DNA of 64,000 nucleotides from Cercis canadensis (GCA_003255065.1 QAOA01006709.1:65624-129623), one strand, 5' to 3'; shown: positions 21,181 to 33,404, numbered from the stretch's first letter. Made by a program: numbers and translations. Notes: generated from the sequence alone by a model not told the origin.

Positions 21181-22553
21181 TAGCTCAACAAGATTTAAAT
21201 CTATTATCCAAGAGGAATGGTCTATTGGTTGAGATGGAGGAACTGGTTTTTGGACAGAACCAGGTTTCTATGAAGAACTAGCTTGCTTCTTCTTGGAAGA
21301 GGTTTCGGTAGTTGCAGACTTGCGCTTTGTGCTAGAATAACTCTTTGTAGAAGCAAACTTAGAGCTTTCTGGAGTCCCTTTAAATCCATAAGGCAAGCTG
21401 GTTGTTTTCCTTGTGCCACCAATTGAACAGGTTATATGTTTCAGGATAAGACTAGGAAGGTTCAGTGGGAGCCTTTGTTTGATATGGTATAATAAGTAGA
21501 GTTCTTGAGTTGTAAACTCAGAATGCTACCAACACGAGGTAAAAACAATGAGGTAACAAGCTTTGCTAAAGTGAGGGTAATGGGGTTCATGCAATGCACA
21601 GTAGGTGCAAAGAGAGGATCTCTATTGTCAGGATAGTCACAAATGGCTTCCACAACTTCATCATAACTAATGAAATCTATGGGCCATATTTTATGTATAT
21701 AGCGGGTATCTCCATCAGCAGGAAGGCCAAGAATATCCTCTAGTAATCCTTTATTAATAGTAATGTGAATGTCAACAACATAAGATTTGAGATAAATAGA
21801 GACAGAAGACAAACCTTGCATGGGTTGAAGATGAGAATAGAAAAGCTTAACCATTTGAGGTATTACTAGCTCCTCAACATCTAGCAATTTTCTCCATCTT
21901 ATAGGAGCAATAGCTTTATTAATAGTTGCAGTTTCTAATGTATCTTCTTCCCATTGAACAACACCAAGAACGACTATTCTGAGGAAGAAGTCCTGGTGAA
22001 AGTGCTTCTCAATGGCTCTGCTAGCAAACAGAGGGCCAACAGGTTAAGCACGTCGAGGATTGGGTAGAGACACTTTCTTTCGAGCACACATCTTTGTTTT
22101 TACCTTGGACTAAGAGCTTGAGGAGGGGTGAGCAGGTTCTGTAGCAGAAGGAACTGGTTCCAAGGCAAGAGGAGAGGTAACATTTTCTTCTTGTGAACCA
22201 GGATTGGAGTTTGCAGGAGAAAGTGAAGATGGCTCAAGTTCTAGTCCAGTGAGCAGCAATGGATATGTCAGAGCAGTGAGCAGCAAGAAATCTCTAATAG
22301 ACTGAAGAGGCACAAGTTCTTCTTCATCCTTATGTTTGACAGATGGAACTGGTTCAGGAACTAGAGCTTGTTCCCTATCTCTGGAACTGGTTTTGCCCAA
22401 CTGGGTGCTTCGAGTAAGAGCTTCTTGTGGAGATTCATAGGTATCTGAGGAAGAATCAAAAACCATGAATGGGGTTTTTGGAGTATTGTTGGGAATTGTC
22501 TTACCTTTAGAATTCATTCTTGAAGAAAGGCAAAGACAGTTTGCAAATCGCAT
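21180..22553 (-). pseudogene. Sirevirus envelope-like region
   Basis: Downstream of pol on the minus strand are three broken blocks. The first (22553-22110) starts MNSKGKTIPNNTPKTPFMVF and is rich in Pro, Glu and Ser. The second (21960-21462) has a folded-domain look, with QMVKLFYSHLQPMQ and LKSYVVDIHITINKGLLEDI. The third (21422-21222) is Lys/Leu-rich. The middle block resembles the plant transposon domain found in extra ORFs of Sireviruses and other retroelements, placed where the envelope-like gene sits. Stops and frame changes separate the blocks. A true envelope function has not been shown for such plant genes, so the name reflects position only. Confidence 0.6.
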
Positions 22554-23032
22554 GATGGAATTTGGAATTATAAATAGAAGAATTTGAGAAATTTTAGCAA
22601 GAATGGAAGCAGTTTTTGAGTGATAATCAAGGATGATGGAAGCAATTGCAACAATTAAGGGATTTGATTTGAAAAGAAAAAGGAAAGTGCACTAACAATG
22701 GTTACCGAGAAACCAACGGTCAGAGTTTGAAACGCTGATGTTTTATTAGCTTCAGAGGTGAGGGCGGTTAATGAAACGGTGCGCTTTAGCGCAATTGGAT
22801 ATTGGGCTTTTTAATAGCATGGCCTATAGAAGGAGTAGGCCCATTTTGAAACTGGTTAAAATAAAGGCCCAAAAGTAGGAGAATAATCATAACTGGAACC
22901 AATTTTGAGAACTAGTTCAGGCATTCTCTTAAAGTCTCAACCACTTTGCCAAAATTCAGGACTTATATCGATGATCTCAGCAACATTAGTCCTTAAAAAT
23001 TCTAATAAACAAGAGTGTATGTAGGATAGAAT

Positions 23033-24440
23033 TTAAGAAAAGCTTACCATTCCTAGCTCAGATATTAAGAAACAGTACCTTTCTTCAGCCAAGGGTTTAA
23101 TGAATATGTCAGCTAATTGTTCCTCGGTATTTATGAAGACTAATTCAATATCTCCCTTAAATGCATGATCTTTGATGAAATGATGCTTGATATCAATATG
23201 TTTGGTTCTTGAGTGTTGAACTGGATTCTTGGCAATGTTTATAGCACTAGTGTTGTCGCATAATAAAGGAATGTGATCTGACTTTATGTCATAGTCAACT
23301 AGTTGTTGCTTCATCCATAACACTTCAGAACAATAATTTCTAGCAGCCATATACTCGGCTTCAACTGTAGATTGAGCCACTGAATGTTGTTTCTTGCATT
23401 GCCTAAGAATTGACAACCTCCATTTGTGCTTTTTCGATCAGTAGAGCATCCACCATAGTTAGAATCTATATAGGCAACCAGTTCAAAGATTCTTTTTACA
23501 GCAGTAAGAAGAGATTCTTTAGGAGCAACTTGATATCTAGCACACGTACATACACTAAACATTATATTAGGTCTACTAGCTATAAGATAGAGAAGGGACC
23601 CAATCATACCTCTATACCTTTTCTGACAATCTAGTTTACCTTTATCATCCAAATCTAGTTTGGTTGAAGGACTCATAGGAGTTGTGATTTCTTTGGCATC
23701 TCCCATTCCAAATTTCTTCAATAGCTCCTTTATATATTTGGATTGATTTAAGAAAATTCTTTTTGAGCTTTGTTTGACTTGAAATCTAAGAAAGAATGTT
23801 AGCTCCCCCATCATGCTCATTTCAAATTCTCCTTCCATTAGTTTTTCAAACTCTTTGCACAGAAATTCATTAGAGGATCCAAAAATAATATCACCCACAT
23901 AGATTTGAACAAGAAGAATATCATCCTTTACATGCTTAGAGAAAAGAGTGTATCCATTTTTCCTTTTGAAAAATTATTTTCCAAAAGAAACTCACTAAGT
24001 CTGTCATACCAAGTTCTAGGAACTTATTTAAGACCATAAAGAGCTTTAGAGAGTTTATAGACAAGATTTGGAGAATCTAAACTTTCAAAACCAGGAGGTT
24101 GTCTTACATAGACTTCCTCATTTGTAAAACCATTTAAGAAAGCATTTTTCACATCCATTTGAAAGAGTTTGAAATTTTTGAAGCATGCAAAAGCAAGAAG
24201 CATTTTAATAGCTTCTAATCTAGCTATGAGAGCAAAGGTTTCTTCAAAGTCAATACCTTCTTGTTGATTGTACCCTTAAGCTGCCAATCTAGCTTTATTT
24301 CTTACCACTTTTTCATCTTCATCCAACTTGTTCCAAAAGACCCATTTTGTATCAATTATACTGATATTTTCTGATTGAGATATACGCTTCCATACTGTAT
24401 TTCTTGCAAACTAGTTTAGCTCATCTTGCATTGCCATTAT
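23033..24440 (-). pseudogene. Sirevirus reverse transcriptase and RNase H
   Basis: Copia RT reads on the minus strand through FKLFQMDVKNAFLNGFTNEE, VYVRQPPGFESLDSPNLVYK and LSKALYGLK. It then reads VQIYVGDIIFGSSNEF at about 23906-23860, where the normal YVDD is YVGD (bases 23889-23900), so a catalytic Asp is replaced by Gly. RNase H follows with STVEAEYMAARNYCSEVLW, LCDNTSAINIAKNPVQHSRT and KHIDIKHHFIKDH. Frame changes near 23400 and stops upstream break the frame. Confidence 0.9.
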
Positions 24441-26040
24441 CCAAGCTTCATCTTGTGATGCATCATTAATGTTGGATGGCTCTATGAAGGAGAGGAATGA
24501 TAGGTTGGCATGGTGATCTCTGAGAGAGGCACGAGTACTTATTCCTCTATTTGGATCACCAATCACATTGTCAATAGGATGATTCCTAGTAGTTTGAGTT
24601 TCCTTTGGCATAAACTCCTTGGCATTCTCCTATGAAGCTTTTTCCAGAACTGCTTCTTCTTGACTTGAATTTTCTATATATTTTGATTCCTTTTCTGCTT
24701 TTGAAGATATGTTGTTTACTTGTTCTAATTCATCATCTTCAGGAGCTTGAGAACTCAAAGGAAAGTTAGGCTCATAAAAAATAACATGCATTGACTCTTC
24801 CACACAAAGAGTTTTCTTATTGAACACTCTATATGCTTTACTAGATGATGAATAACCTAGAAATATACCTTCATTTGATTTTGCATCGAACTTAGATAAA
24901 AAATCCTTACCATTATTCAGAATAAAGCATCTACACCCAAAAGCAGGAAATAATTCACATTAGGCTTTCTTCTTTTCCATAACTCAACGAGTTTTTTTCA
25001 AAATTTGTTTTACCAAACATCTATTCAAGATATAACAAGCTGTATTTACAGCTTCTGCCCAAAAATATTTAGGTAAATCATTTTCAATTGACATGGGTCT
25101 CCCCATTTCAACTAATGTCCTATTTTTCTTTTCACAACTCCAATTTGTTAAGGAGTCCTAGGACAAAAGAAGTTCTGATGAATATCATGATTTTCACAAA
25201 AAAAATTCAAAAAACTTGTTTTCAAATTCTCCACCATGATCACTTTGAATGGAAGAGATAACACAACCTTTCTCATTCTGGATTTTCTTGCAAAATCTTT
25301 CGAAAATAATACAAGTTTCATCTTTATGAGCAAGGAAGAATACAAATGATAATCTTGAATAGTCATCAACTATTACAAATCCATACTTTTTTCCATTTAA
25401 GCTAGTTGTGCGTGATGGTCCAAAGAGGTCCATATGAAGTAGCTAGAGATGTCTAGAAGTGGATAACTCCTTCTTGGTCCTAAAAGATGACTTAGTTTGC
25501 TTCCCTTGCTGACAACCTGGGCAAACTTTGTCTTTTTCAAAAACAAGTTTTGGAAGACCAAGAACAAGTTCCTGTTTGGCTAGTTTAGAAAGCAATTTGA
25601 AATGAACATGTCCAAGCCTTCTATGCCATAACCAGGAATTTCCACTTAGAGACAACAAACAAGTTTCACATTTTAAGTCTAGTCCCTCTTTGGATACAAC
25701 ATACACATTTGAACTTCTATGGCCAACAAACAAAACTTTACAACAATGTAAATCATGAATAATACAGTGAGAAAATTCAAAAACTACTTTGTGTCCTTTG
25801 TCACAGAGCTGACTTATGCTTAAAAGATTATGCATCAAACCTTCAACTAAATAAACATTTTCAAGGTAAAAGGGGTTACTCATTGCCACCTTACCAACTC
25901 CCACAATTCTTCCTTTGCCATCATCTCCAAAAGTGACATCTCCCATGTCTTTCTTTTATATGGAAGAGAACTTGGTTGAATCTCATGTCATATGCTTAGA
26001 GCATCCACTGTCTAGATACCAAAAATCATTTTTGGCTTTA
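24441..26040 (-). pseudogene. Sirevirus protease and integrase
   Basis: On the minus strand FWYLDSGCSKHMT at about 26025-25990 is the protease active site, with DSG intact, followed by a stop. Then come ENVYLVEGLMHNLLSISQLC and the pre-integrase WLWHRRLGHVHFKLLSKLAK with CPGCQQGKQTKSSF. The catalytic core is LHMDLFGPSRTTSLNGKKYG, VDDYSRLSFVFFLAHKDET and IQSDHGGEFENKFFEFF. Downstream to about 24440 the reading is heavily broken. Stops at several points, for example near 25440, exclude a working product. Confidence 0.85.
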
Positions 26041-26819
26041 AAGCATATCTATGAAGGAGTTTAAGAACTCTTAGGTACCCAAATTGTTTTGGGTCCTTGA
26101 TGGTTTAGTAGCAAATGTACCTTTAGGTACCTAAACCATTTTCTTTTCTGCAAATAATTTCTTAAATTTACAATTATACACAGTATGACCTGTTTTACAA
26201 TAGAAAAATAGGTATTTCTTGAAGCAAAATAAGATACAAAAGTTTGATAAAGGAGTTTCTAGAAATAGGATAAGAAACTTGTTCTTTGACATAGAGGTTT
26301 CTAGATAACTTTATTAGCTGAGTTTCGTGATAACTCATACCAACTCTGTCTTGCCCAACCTTTTGCCTCCCTAGCAACACATTCAGGTTTCCTTGAACAA
26401 ATTTTGCTAGATCTTTGGATTGTTCATTTACCTTCCTTTTTAAATCATTATTTTCCTTGAGAATGCAAGGGGTAAGAAGCTGATTTTTCTTAAAAGATTC
26501 ATTTTCATTTTGTAAAACTTTAAATTTTTGAATTATTTCAGAATTTTCTTTCTTGAGTAAATCAATTTCCTTGATCTACTCTTTGACTATTTTCTTAAGA
26601 GCTTCTATCTTTGCAAAGCCTCTTTTCATAGTCTAGAGCTAGATATTCAAAAGTTTGATTTAACTCATCATAAGAAGGAGGAGGACCTAAATCAGTTTCA
26701 AAATCACTTACCTCATATTTTTTCCATAAAACAAATATTTGCTATATTTTCTTCATTGGAATCATCACTGTTTGAGGATGATTCAACATCACTCCATGAG
26801 GCAATCATGGCTTTCTTAT

Positions 26820-27744
26820 TCTTCTTTCAATAAAACTTCTTTTTCTTGAGATTTGGACAATTTGATTTGATGTGTCTGGGTTTCTTACATTCATAACAGA
26901 TAATAGATTCTTTGTTGGTTTCTCCCTTACTGTTTCTAGATTAGAATTTATTTCTATCATTTCTTCTTTTCATTTGTTGAAGAAATTTTCTTGAAACAAG
27001 AGCTACATCTTCATCACTAAAAACTAGTTCTTTTGCAGCAAAACTGGTTTCTTGAGTTGTACTTGTAAGAGCCAAACTCTTCTTCTTGTGATCTTCTAGT
27101 ATATTCTTCTCAAACAACATCATTTGATATGTCTCAAGTTGTCGTCTCAACTTATCAACAGTCATGTCATTTGTTTCAACATATTGAAGAAGCACAGTAA
27201 CTTTTGTTTCCCACCTATTAGTCAAGCCTCTAAGGAGTTTCTTCACTTGCTCCTTTTGAGTATATTCTCTACCAAGGCTCTTTAGATTATTTATAATTCC
27301 AAGAAACTGAGAAAAGAATGACTCCAAAGGTTCATCATTCTCCATATGAAACATTTCATATTAAGATCTGAAGATGTCAATTTTAGCTTCTTTTACATGA
27401 CTTGTTCCTTCATGTATTGCTTTAAGTCTATCTCACATATCCTTTGCCGTATTACAAGAAGCTATGTGTTCATACTCTTTTGAGGATACTACACACATAA
27501 TATTATACCATGCTTTGGAGTTCAAGGTATACATAAGTTGATCATCCAATGTGTACTCACTTTCTTCTTTTGGAACTTGTATCCCGTCAACCAACTTTGT
27601 TGGTGGTGTCATATTATTCCTCACAATGGCCCATACTTTGTAGTCGATGGATTCTAGATACATCTCCATTCTTTCCTTCCAATACTTGTACTTGTCACCA
27701 TTAAAGAATGGTAGCTTGTTGTTTGAGTGAGCTGAACTTTGCAT
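26820..27744 (-). pseudogene. Sirevirus gag
   Basis: Starting at the ATG at 27744 the minus strand reads NNKLPFFNGDKYKYWKERME, then YTLDDQLMYTLNSKAWYNIM, YEMFHMENDEPLESFFSQFL and LRGLTNRWETKVTVLLQYVE, the conserved copia gag pattern. A zinc knuckle CYECKKPRHIKSNC (C-x2-C-x4-H-x4-C) is at 26857-26898. Stops occur near 27432, 27361 and 26941. The start lies about 75 bp from the primer site. Gag forms the particle that packages the element RNA. Confidence 0.9.
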
Positions 27745-27818
27745 TTTGATTTTGCCTACAAGAATCAGAATTTTGATCTTTTAACTCAAGGTTGTTAAAC
27801 CTATAAAATGAGCTCGAA

Positions 27819-27830
27819 GCTCTTATACCA
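27819..27830 (-). other. Sirevirus primer-binding site (initiator Met tRNA)
   Basis: The minus strand reads TGGTATAAGAGC two bases inside the 5' LTR. The standard initiator-Met complement is TGGTATCAGAGC, so one base differs. Confidence 0.8.
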
Positions 27831-27832
27831 AT

Positions 27833-28939
27833 TGAGAGTTCAAATATGCTCCTAGAAGGGGGTGCATAGGAGATTAATAAAATTTAAACTGAATCTAAAA
27901 AATTCTTGTAATCAAAAGCTTGATTTGAACAGAAAACATGTACTTAGATAAGAAACAAGTTTGATAACCAGTTTTCACATATAGCAGAAAAATACTTGAT
28001 GAGACAGCCTCAAGAAATATAAATAACTAAAATATAAGAAGTGAAGGGTTTAGAGATAGAAGCCATAATTTATAGTGGTTCGGCCAATAAAGCCTACGTC
28101 CACTCTCCCAAGGCTGGGGTTTCACTTGCAGTTGAGGTTATTTGATGAAGCTTCTCCAAGCTGCTTACAGAATTGGTTTTACACAAGATCACCAGTGAAC
28201 TCCTTCTCTCTGGTTTTTACAAGCTTGCCATAAATTTTCTCTCCCTCTAGCTAAGAGTAGAGGTCACTCTCCCCAGATTTCCCTAAATAAAAATTTGTAA
28301 TACAAAAACCCAGATTAATTTTAGTTCCCAACAAAAATTTCTCTCTCTTTTACACAAGGTAGATCAACAAGGTAGAAAAATATATAGATGAACAAGAAGG
28401 TGGACTGCTTGTGATAATCACACAGAATTTTTTTCTCCTAAAATTGGTTCTCTGAAGTTCTATGTATTTCACCAGCTCTTGGGTCTTCAATATATAGGCG
28501 TCCAGAGGTAGAAGATGATCATTTGAATTGTAGACAAAGTCTTCAATATTTGGCTGTCAAATCGTGTTATATTGTGAATCCTCTTATTTGATCTTGATTT
28601 GTTTCCTAACAAAACCTTTCTATTTGAAAAACTTCCTTTTATAGCTTTCAACAGCTCTTTTCTTGATTAATTTCTTCTATATGAATCTGCCTCTAATTGA
28701 GTAATATTTGCTCTGAAATAATAACTGATTTTGAAATATCTTCAGATTGCCACATCAGCATGCCTTCTTGAAATGAACAAGTTTTACACGAAAACTTGTT
28801 CCAGCTAAGGCATAACTCCTTCTTCTTCTGGACAATTAACATGTCACTTTAGTAAACACTTAGCAAACCTATTAGGGTTAGTGACATAGAAAGGTCATTT
28901 GTTATCATCAAAACTAGATTGAAAGATGTGGAACTAACA
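27833..28939 (-). repeat. Sirevirus 5' LTR
   Basis: This is the direct repeat of 19482-20584. It carries the same borders (TGTTAGTTCC and GAACTCTCA on the minus strand) and ends against the resumed LTR-like unit at 28940. Confidence 0.9.
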
Positions 28940-30197
28940 ACGAAAGCCTAGGCGCTAGCTTTTGAGAGCCTAGGCGCCCAAGCTCTCTTGCATTATACAA
29001 GTTCCAATGAGTAGAGGGCCTAGCCGCTAGTTTTACAGAGCCTAGGTGCCCAAACTCCCTTTCACTAGCCAAATTCCAGTGGCTTAAGAGCCTTAACGCC
29101 CATTCCACAGAGCCTCACAGCACCCGTAAGGCATGAAGCACCATAAGCTCTAGCACCTCAAAGTTGTGTTTCTAGAGCCTAGGTGCCCAAGCTTGCAAGT
29201 GATGAGGTGGTGTATTTTAATCCGAAACGAATCATGACTCTTTTGAATGGCTTTAAATATGACTCCTAGGATTAGGAGAATGATTTTTGGCAATTTGAGA
29301 GATCAAAAGAGAGGCAAGAGGAGACTTGGAGAGGAGGATTAGTAGCAACTGTTCGTATACATACTAAATTTCTTGTTCTCTTTTCCTTTCATCTATGTCT
29401 AAATATTCAACAATTATGTTTATTTTCATTGTCATGAACTAATTTCTCTATCTAGGGCTACGATGTAGCCTAACTATGAATTGTTAGAATTTCTTGTTGA
29501 ATTAATCTGTGATTTATCTTCTTTACTTCAGTGTTTATCTCTTATTTTCATGCCTCTAATTAATTGGCCATTAATTAGTTATTGGGTTAATCACAATGAG
29601 ATCGAAATGAGATTTGTGTATCTAGTTCATTGGAATATATACCATAGGTTGCATGTAGAATATAAATATACCTCCATAGCATGTGTAGTCAATTAAATTG
29701 ATCCATATAACTTAATGAATTTTTTGTTATTGTAATTCACATAGGAATATAGTGGATTAGTAATTAGGAATATTTTCATTAGACTTTGGGAGAGGCTAAT
29801 GCATAAGGTAGAGAATCTTGGCTAACAACTAGGAAGATAATTCTCAATTAAGGATATAAGGGATGAAACCTAGATTAGTTATGGTGAAATCGGAAACCTT
29901 AGGCTTTCTCTCTATAGTCAAATCGTGATTTTTATCTACTTTTATTTACTTAAGTTCAATAGTACAATTTCTCCTTAATTAGTTGTTTAGATAAAATTAG
30001 AATTGATCCAATTTTGATAGTTAGTAGCTTTAATCATCGTGGGACGATATCTCACTTTTATTATATTACTTGTAAGACGATAGCGTGCACTTACGCTCTA
30101 TTTTCTCATAACATATATGACCATTTTTAGATTTTATGGCTACAAGGTAGCAATTTTTTGTAGTAATTAGATCATTTCTTTAACAGTATAAAAATTA

Positions 30198-31008
30198 GGC
30201 TTAATTGTAATTTTAGTCCCATTATTTTAAAAAGTGAATGATTTGGTGCCCCTTCTTTAAAAATGAACGATTTAACCCCTCTATCTTGACAAAAGTTGCA
30301 ATTTTGGTCCTTCCGTCTCTTAAACATTGAAAAATAAACGAAAATGTTGATGTGGCAATAAGAAATTATTATTTTAATCCAATTCAGCCCAACATACCAA
30401 AACTAACCTTAGAAAAAAAAAAAACTCTTATTTTCCCAATTCACAAGTCCAGATCAAGGCTTAAAGGTCTCAAAATCAAAATTTGAGTGTTGAAAGCCAA
30501 GATCTACATCTTTGGAACTCCCCAAAAAATTTCAACTAGATCCAATAGTGAATAACTCTGCATCATCGGTTTAATGAAAACTACCAGAAAAATACCAAAA
30601 CATAGGCTTTGATTTTATATTCTGCCAGTTTTCATCAAACCATCAATCATAAGTCATTCACCATTGGAACGAGTTGAAATTGTGTGAGGAGATTCCAAAG
30701 TTGTAGATCTTGATTTTGAACGGTGGGATTTTGATTTTGAGACCTTTAAACCTTAATCTGGACCTATGAATTGGAAAAATGAGAGTTTTTTTTTCTAAGG
30801 TTAGTTTTGGTCTTTTGGGCTGAATTAGATTAAAATAACAATGTCTTATTGTCATGTCAGCATTTTCGATTATTTTTAACTTTTGAGAGACAGAGGGACC
30901 AAAATTATAACTTCTGTCAAAATAAAGGAGTTAAATCATTCATTTTTAAAGAAGGAGATCAAATCGTTCACTTTGTTAAAATAGGAGGACTAAAATTGTA
31001 ATTAAGCC
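30198..31008. mobile_element. Foldback MULE-type MITE, relative of 16270-16818
   Basis: Ends GGCTTAATTGTAATTTTAGT and ACTAAAATTGTAATTAAGCC pair, and the complementarity continues inward, giving an 811-bp foldback. Flanks TAAAAATTA and TACAAATTA (30189-30197 and 31009-31017) match at 8 of 9 positions, as an old 9-bp Mutator-type duplication would. No coding capacity is credible; a 65-codon minus frame at 30658-30855 lies inside an arm. Confidence 0.8.
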
Positions 31009-31297
31009 TACAAATTATAGATGATCTTTTCCACCTAGTTTAGATTACTAAATTATTTTTGGATTGTTATCCATATCATGCAATGATCTTTTTCCCTTAT
31101 GGGAAAAATGGTGGTGGCGGTGTTGTTCTAGTTGAGAGCGTGGTGGGATAATATTAAGTTTTAGGAATCTTCCAATGGTAAAGTAAATTTATTATCTCTC
31201 TCTTTTATCTAAAGTCGACCACTTAGTAAAAAGTAATGTACTTTTTTTAATTTTTTTTTGGCTATATATATAAGAAAGGTGACTGCTAAGCTACCCA

Positions 31298-31604
31298 AGA
31301 GGGGTAGCAATATTCCACTAGGTTCTAGCAAGACCACATTCTAAAATTGGTGTCATTGCGAATATATCAAAAATTGAGTTACACAGAATAGGTCAAATTC
31401 CAACAAAGTTGACAGAATTTGAGTTTAATTGTGTCAAAGAAAATCACCCATGCTCTATTTATGCATTTTACATGAAACAAACTATTCTGACTCACACTAG
31501 ATGACTCTTTTTTTTTAGATCTTCACAATAACATCAATTTTAGAACATGGGTCTTATCAGAACCCCCTCAACATGGGCGGTGGAGTAGCACTACCCCCTT
31601 TTTG
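31298..31604. mobile_element. Short foldback element (MITE-like)
   Basis: Imperfect inverted repeats face each other: AAGACCACATTCTAAAATTG near 31342 pairs with CAATTTTAGAACATGGGTCTT near 31534. GGGGTAGCAATATTCCA on the left pairs loosely with TGGAGTAGCACTACCCCC on the right. Borders are approximate and no target duplication was identified. Confidence 0.45.
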
Positions 31605-31776
31605 TGAGGGAAATAGCATAGAAATCACCATATAGAAATGCTTATTATCTAATTCTTTGGTAGGACAGCATACCATCACTAAATAGTAAATACATTAAGA
31701 GTGTATTATACTTGCTTCCCTGTGTGCTCTTCTAGCTTATTTCATGCATAAAGCACAAACTTGGAAATGAAACGTG

Positions 31777-32623
31777 ATATTACCCATTTTTAACCCCTCT
31801 AATTCACTAAAAGAAACGTGTGGGTGGCATGTGATTGTCTTCCCCTCTCCATGCCACCAAAACCCAACTTGTAAAACAAAACTTGGGGTTCAAAATGAGA
31901 AAAATGATAACATAATCATGATTCAGAGAAATCAATAAGAGATTCAAAGCATTGTGCCTCCCACCCCTCTCCTTCTTCCTCATTTCACCCAATCCATTGA
32001 ACCTCCATTGGCAATGCCGAAACTTGGAAAATCCAGCAACTTTGCTTCATTCTTAGAACTAAAGCTTGCTATAGAGGAACCAAACATCCGTGGCTAGAGA
32101 GTGCACTCGCACAAAAGGAATGGAAGGCCATGATCTTAGCATTTTTTTCTACCACGCAATTTTTGGAGCACCCACTGCTCATAAAAAATAGTGAATGAAA
32201 GCAATCTTGAGGTTAAAAATATTATGTTCGCTCAAACACAACATTGTTTTGAAAAGAAAAAGGAAAATTAAGGCCAAATTAATTTGGAAAAAAAATTAAG
32301 TAACAAACACAGAATCCATGTGGTTCATTATATATGAGAGTGAGTGGGCAAGAATCCAAGTCCGGCATGATAAAGAACCTCCAGCAAGTTACTGGTGCTA
32401 ACATTTGAATCAAGGATGCCCATCCAAGTCACCGGACCAAGTTGTTGTGGTGATTGCACCGAGTGCTCTTAGCGGCGAAGTTTTCTTGAGAAACCCAAAT
32501 CAAAATTCTAAGTAGCTGAGTATAATGGGAAAATGGGGATTGCAGTGGTGCGGTGGAAGGGAAGACAATCACACGCCACCCACGTGCTTCTTTTAGTGAA
32601 TTAGAGGGGTAGAAAAGGGATCA
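31777..32623. mobile_element. Non-autonomous element with long terminal inverted repeats
   Basis: The left arm reads AACCCCTCTAATTCACTAAA and GGTGGCATGTGATTGTCTTC. The right arm reads the complement, GAAGACAATCACACGCCACC and TTTAGTGAATTAGAGGGGT. The arms extend for about 75 bp around a unique core of roughly 0.7 kb. Outermost bases and the target duplication are unclear, so the superfamily is not assigned. The core has no convincing ORF. Confidence 0.65.
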
Positions 32624-32689
32624 TCTCAATCACATGCTGCATGTGTTATTTTCCATCAATTTATGAACTGTCATCTGAAATATAAAAAA

Positions 32690-32813
32690 TAAATAAAAAG
32701 ATATTTTTGCACATTTTTAATGGTTATGGGAGTTTTGTACACATTTTGAAATATTTAGAGGCAAACCACATATTAGGTGAAGTTGAAGGGGGTAAATTAG
32801 ATTTTTCTTCTAA
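32690..32813. repeat. Fragment resembling a MULE terminus
   Basis: It reads ACACATTTTGAAATATTTAG, then GAAGTTGAAGGGGGTAAATT, similar to the right end of the MULE at 17537-18701. The left partner is missing. Confidence 0.4.
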
Positions 32814-33076
32814 AAGCAAATATGAGTTTTGACCTAATATTCCTTTTACAATGCTCTATGCATATAAATCTTCATTTTTATGTACTTGATTTTAAGTGTT
32901 TTAAATGTTGCAGAAAGAGAAGATAAGGGACTATATATTTCCATACAACATGTTTCTTCTCAACCATAAACAAGCTAATAAGTTTGTGGACAATAAATCT
33001 AAAATGGTTTGGGTAAGTACCACAATTTCTTATTTTAATCAACAATGCTAGTAATTAATAATGGTGACAATGCCTG

Positions 33077-33404
33077 TGTATAGGTTAAAGGACGACGTCA
33101 GCTATATGATTAGGTCAGGTCTTGAACTTTAGATCGGATGCGGGTTGAAGATCCAATCTACACAATGAACACAAGTGAACTATGGGCCGGGTGGCAATAC
33201 TCGGACTCTGAAGGTCAAGTTAGATTAGTCTGAGCTAAAGGGAGCAATAATTGAAGAAATAGTCAAAAGTCTATATACCTGTTGGAGCGGAGTATTTATA
33301 GGAAGAGAAAAAGGATGAAAGGTATGGTGGTAATTTAGGCATTTGGGCCTTAATGGGTCTTAATGGGCCAAGGCCATTTTGGGCCTTTAATAAGGATATC
33401 TACA
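33077..33404 (-). repeat. Tat-like element 3' LTR
   Basis: On the minus strand it starts TGTAGATATCC at 33404 and ends at CCTATACA at 33077. It contains an intact TATA-like CCTATAAATACT (33291-33302, minus), which the other LTR lacks. It matches 37766-38052 except for a block of about 38 bp missing there. Confidence 0.8.

Larger units (their letters stand above)
19482..28939 (-). mobile_element. Sirevirus-type Ty1/copia element, complete but decayed
   Basis: Direct LTRs of 1,103 and 1,107 bp (19482-20584 and 27833-28939) enclose, on the minus strand, a primer site, gag with zinc knuckle, protease, integrase, RT, RNase H, an envelope-like region and a polypurine tract. The flanks ATGAA (19477-19481) and ACGAA (28940-28944) match at 4 of 5 positions. 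The extra gene between pol and the 3' LTR and the Met-tRNA primer fit the SIRE/Maximus group. In the first 80 aligned LTR bases I count about seven differences, so the insertion is old. Every gene has stops or frameshifts. Confidence 0.9.
19146..30113 (+). mobile_element. LTR-like unit, copy B, split by a Sirevirus
   Basis: The unit starts TGTTGAGTGGACTTTATACC and ends CTCATAACA, with a perfect 5-bp duplication TATAT (19141-19145 and 30114-30118). Its own sequence is 19146-19481 plus 28940-30113, about 1.5 kb. It matches copy A at both ends and through the middle, but lies in the opposite orientation. The CCTAGGCGC-containing sub-repeats flank the Sirevirus insertion on both sides. No coding capacity is seen, so a solo LTR is the simplest reading. 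Confidence 0.8.

Noticed and set aside
21180..22553. A true viral envelope gene
   Set aside because: The position is envelope-like, but no signal peptide, fusion peptide or convincing membrane anchor is seen, and the frames are broken.
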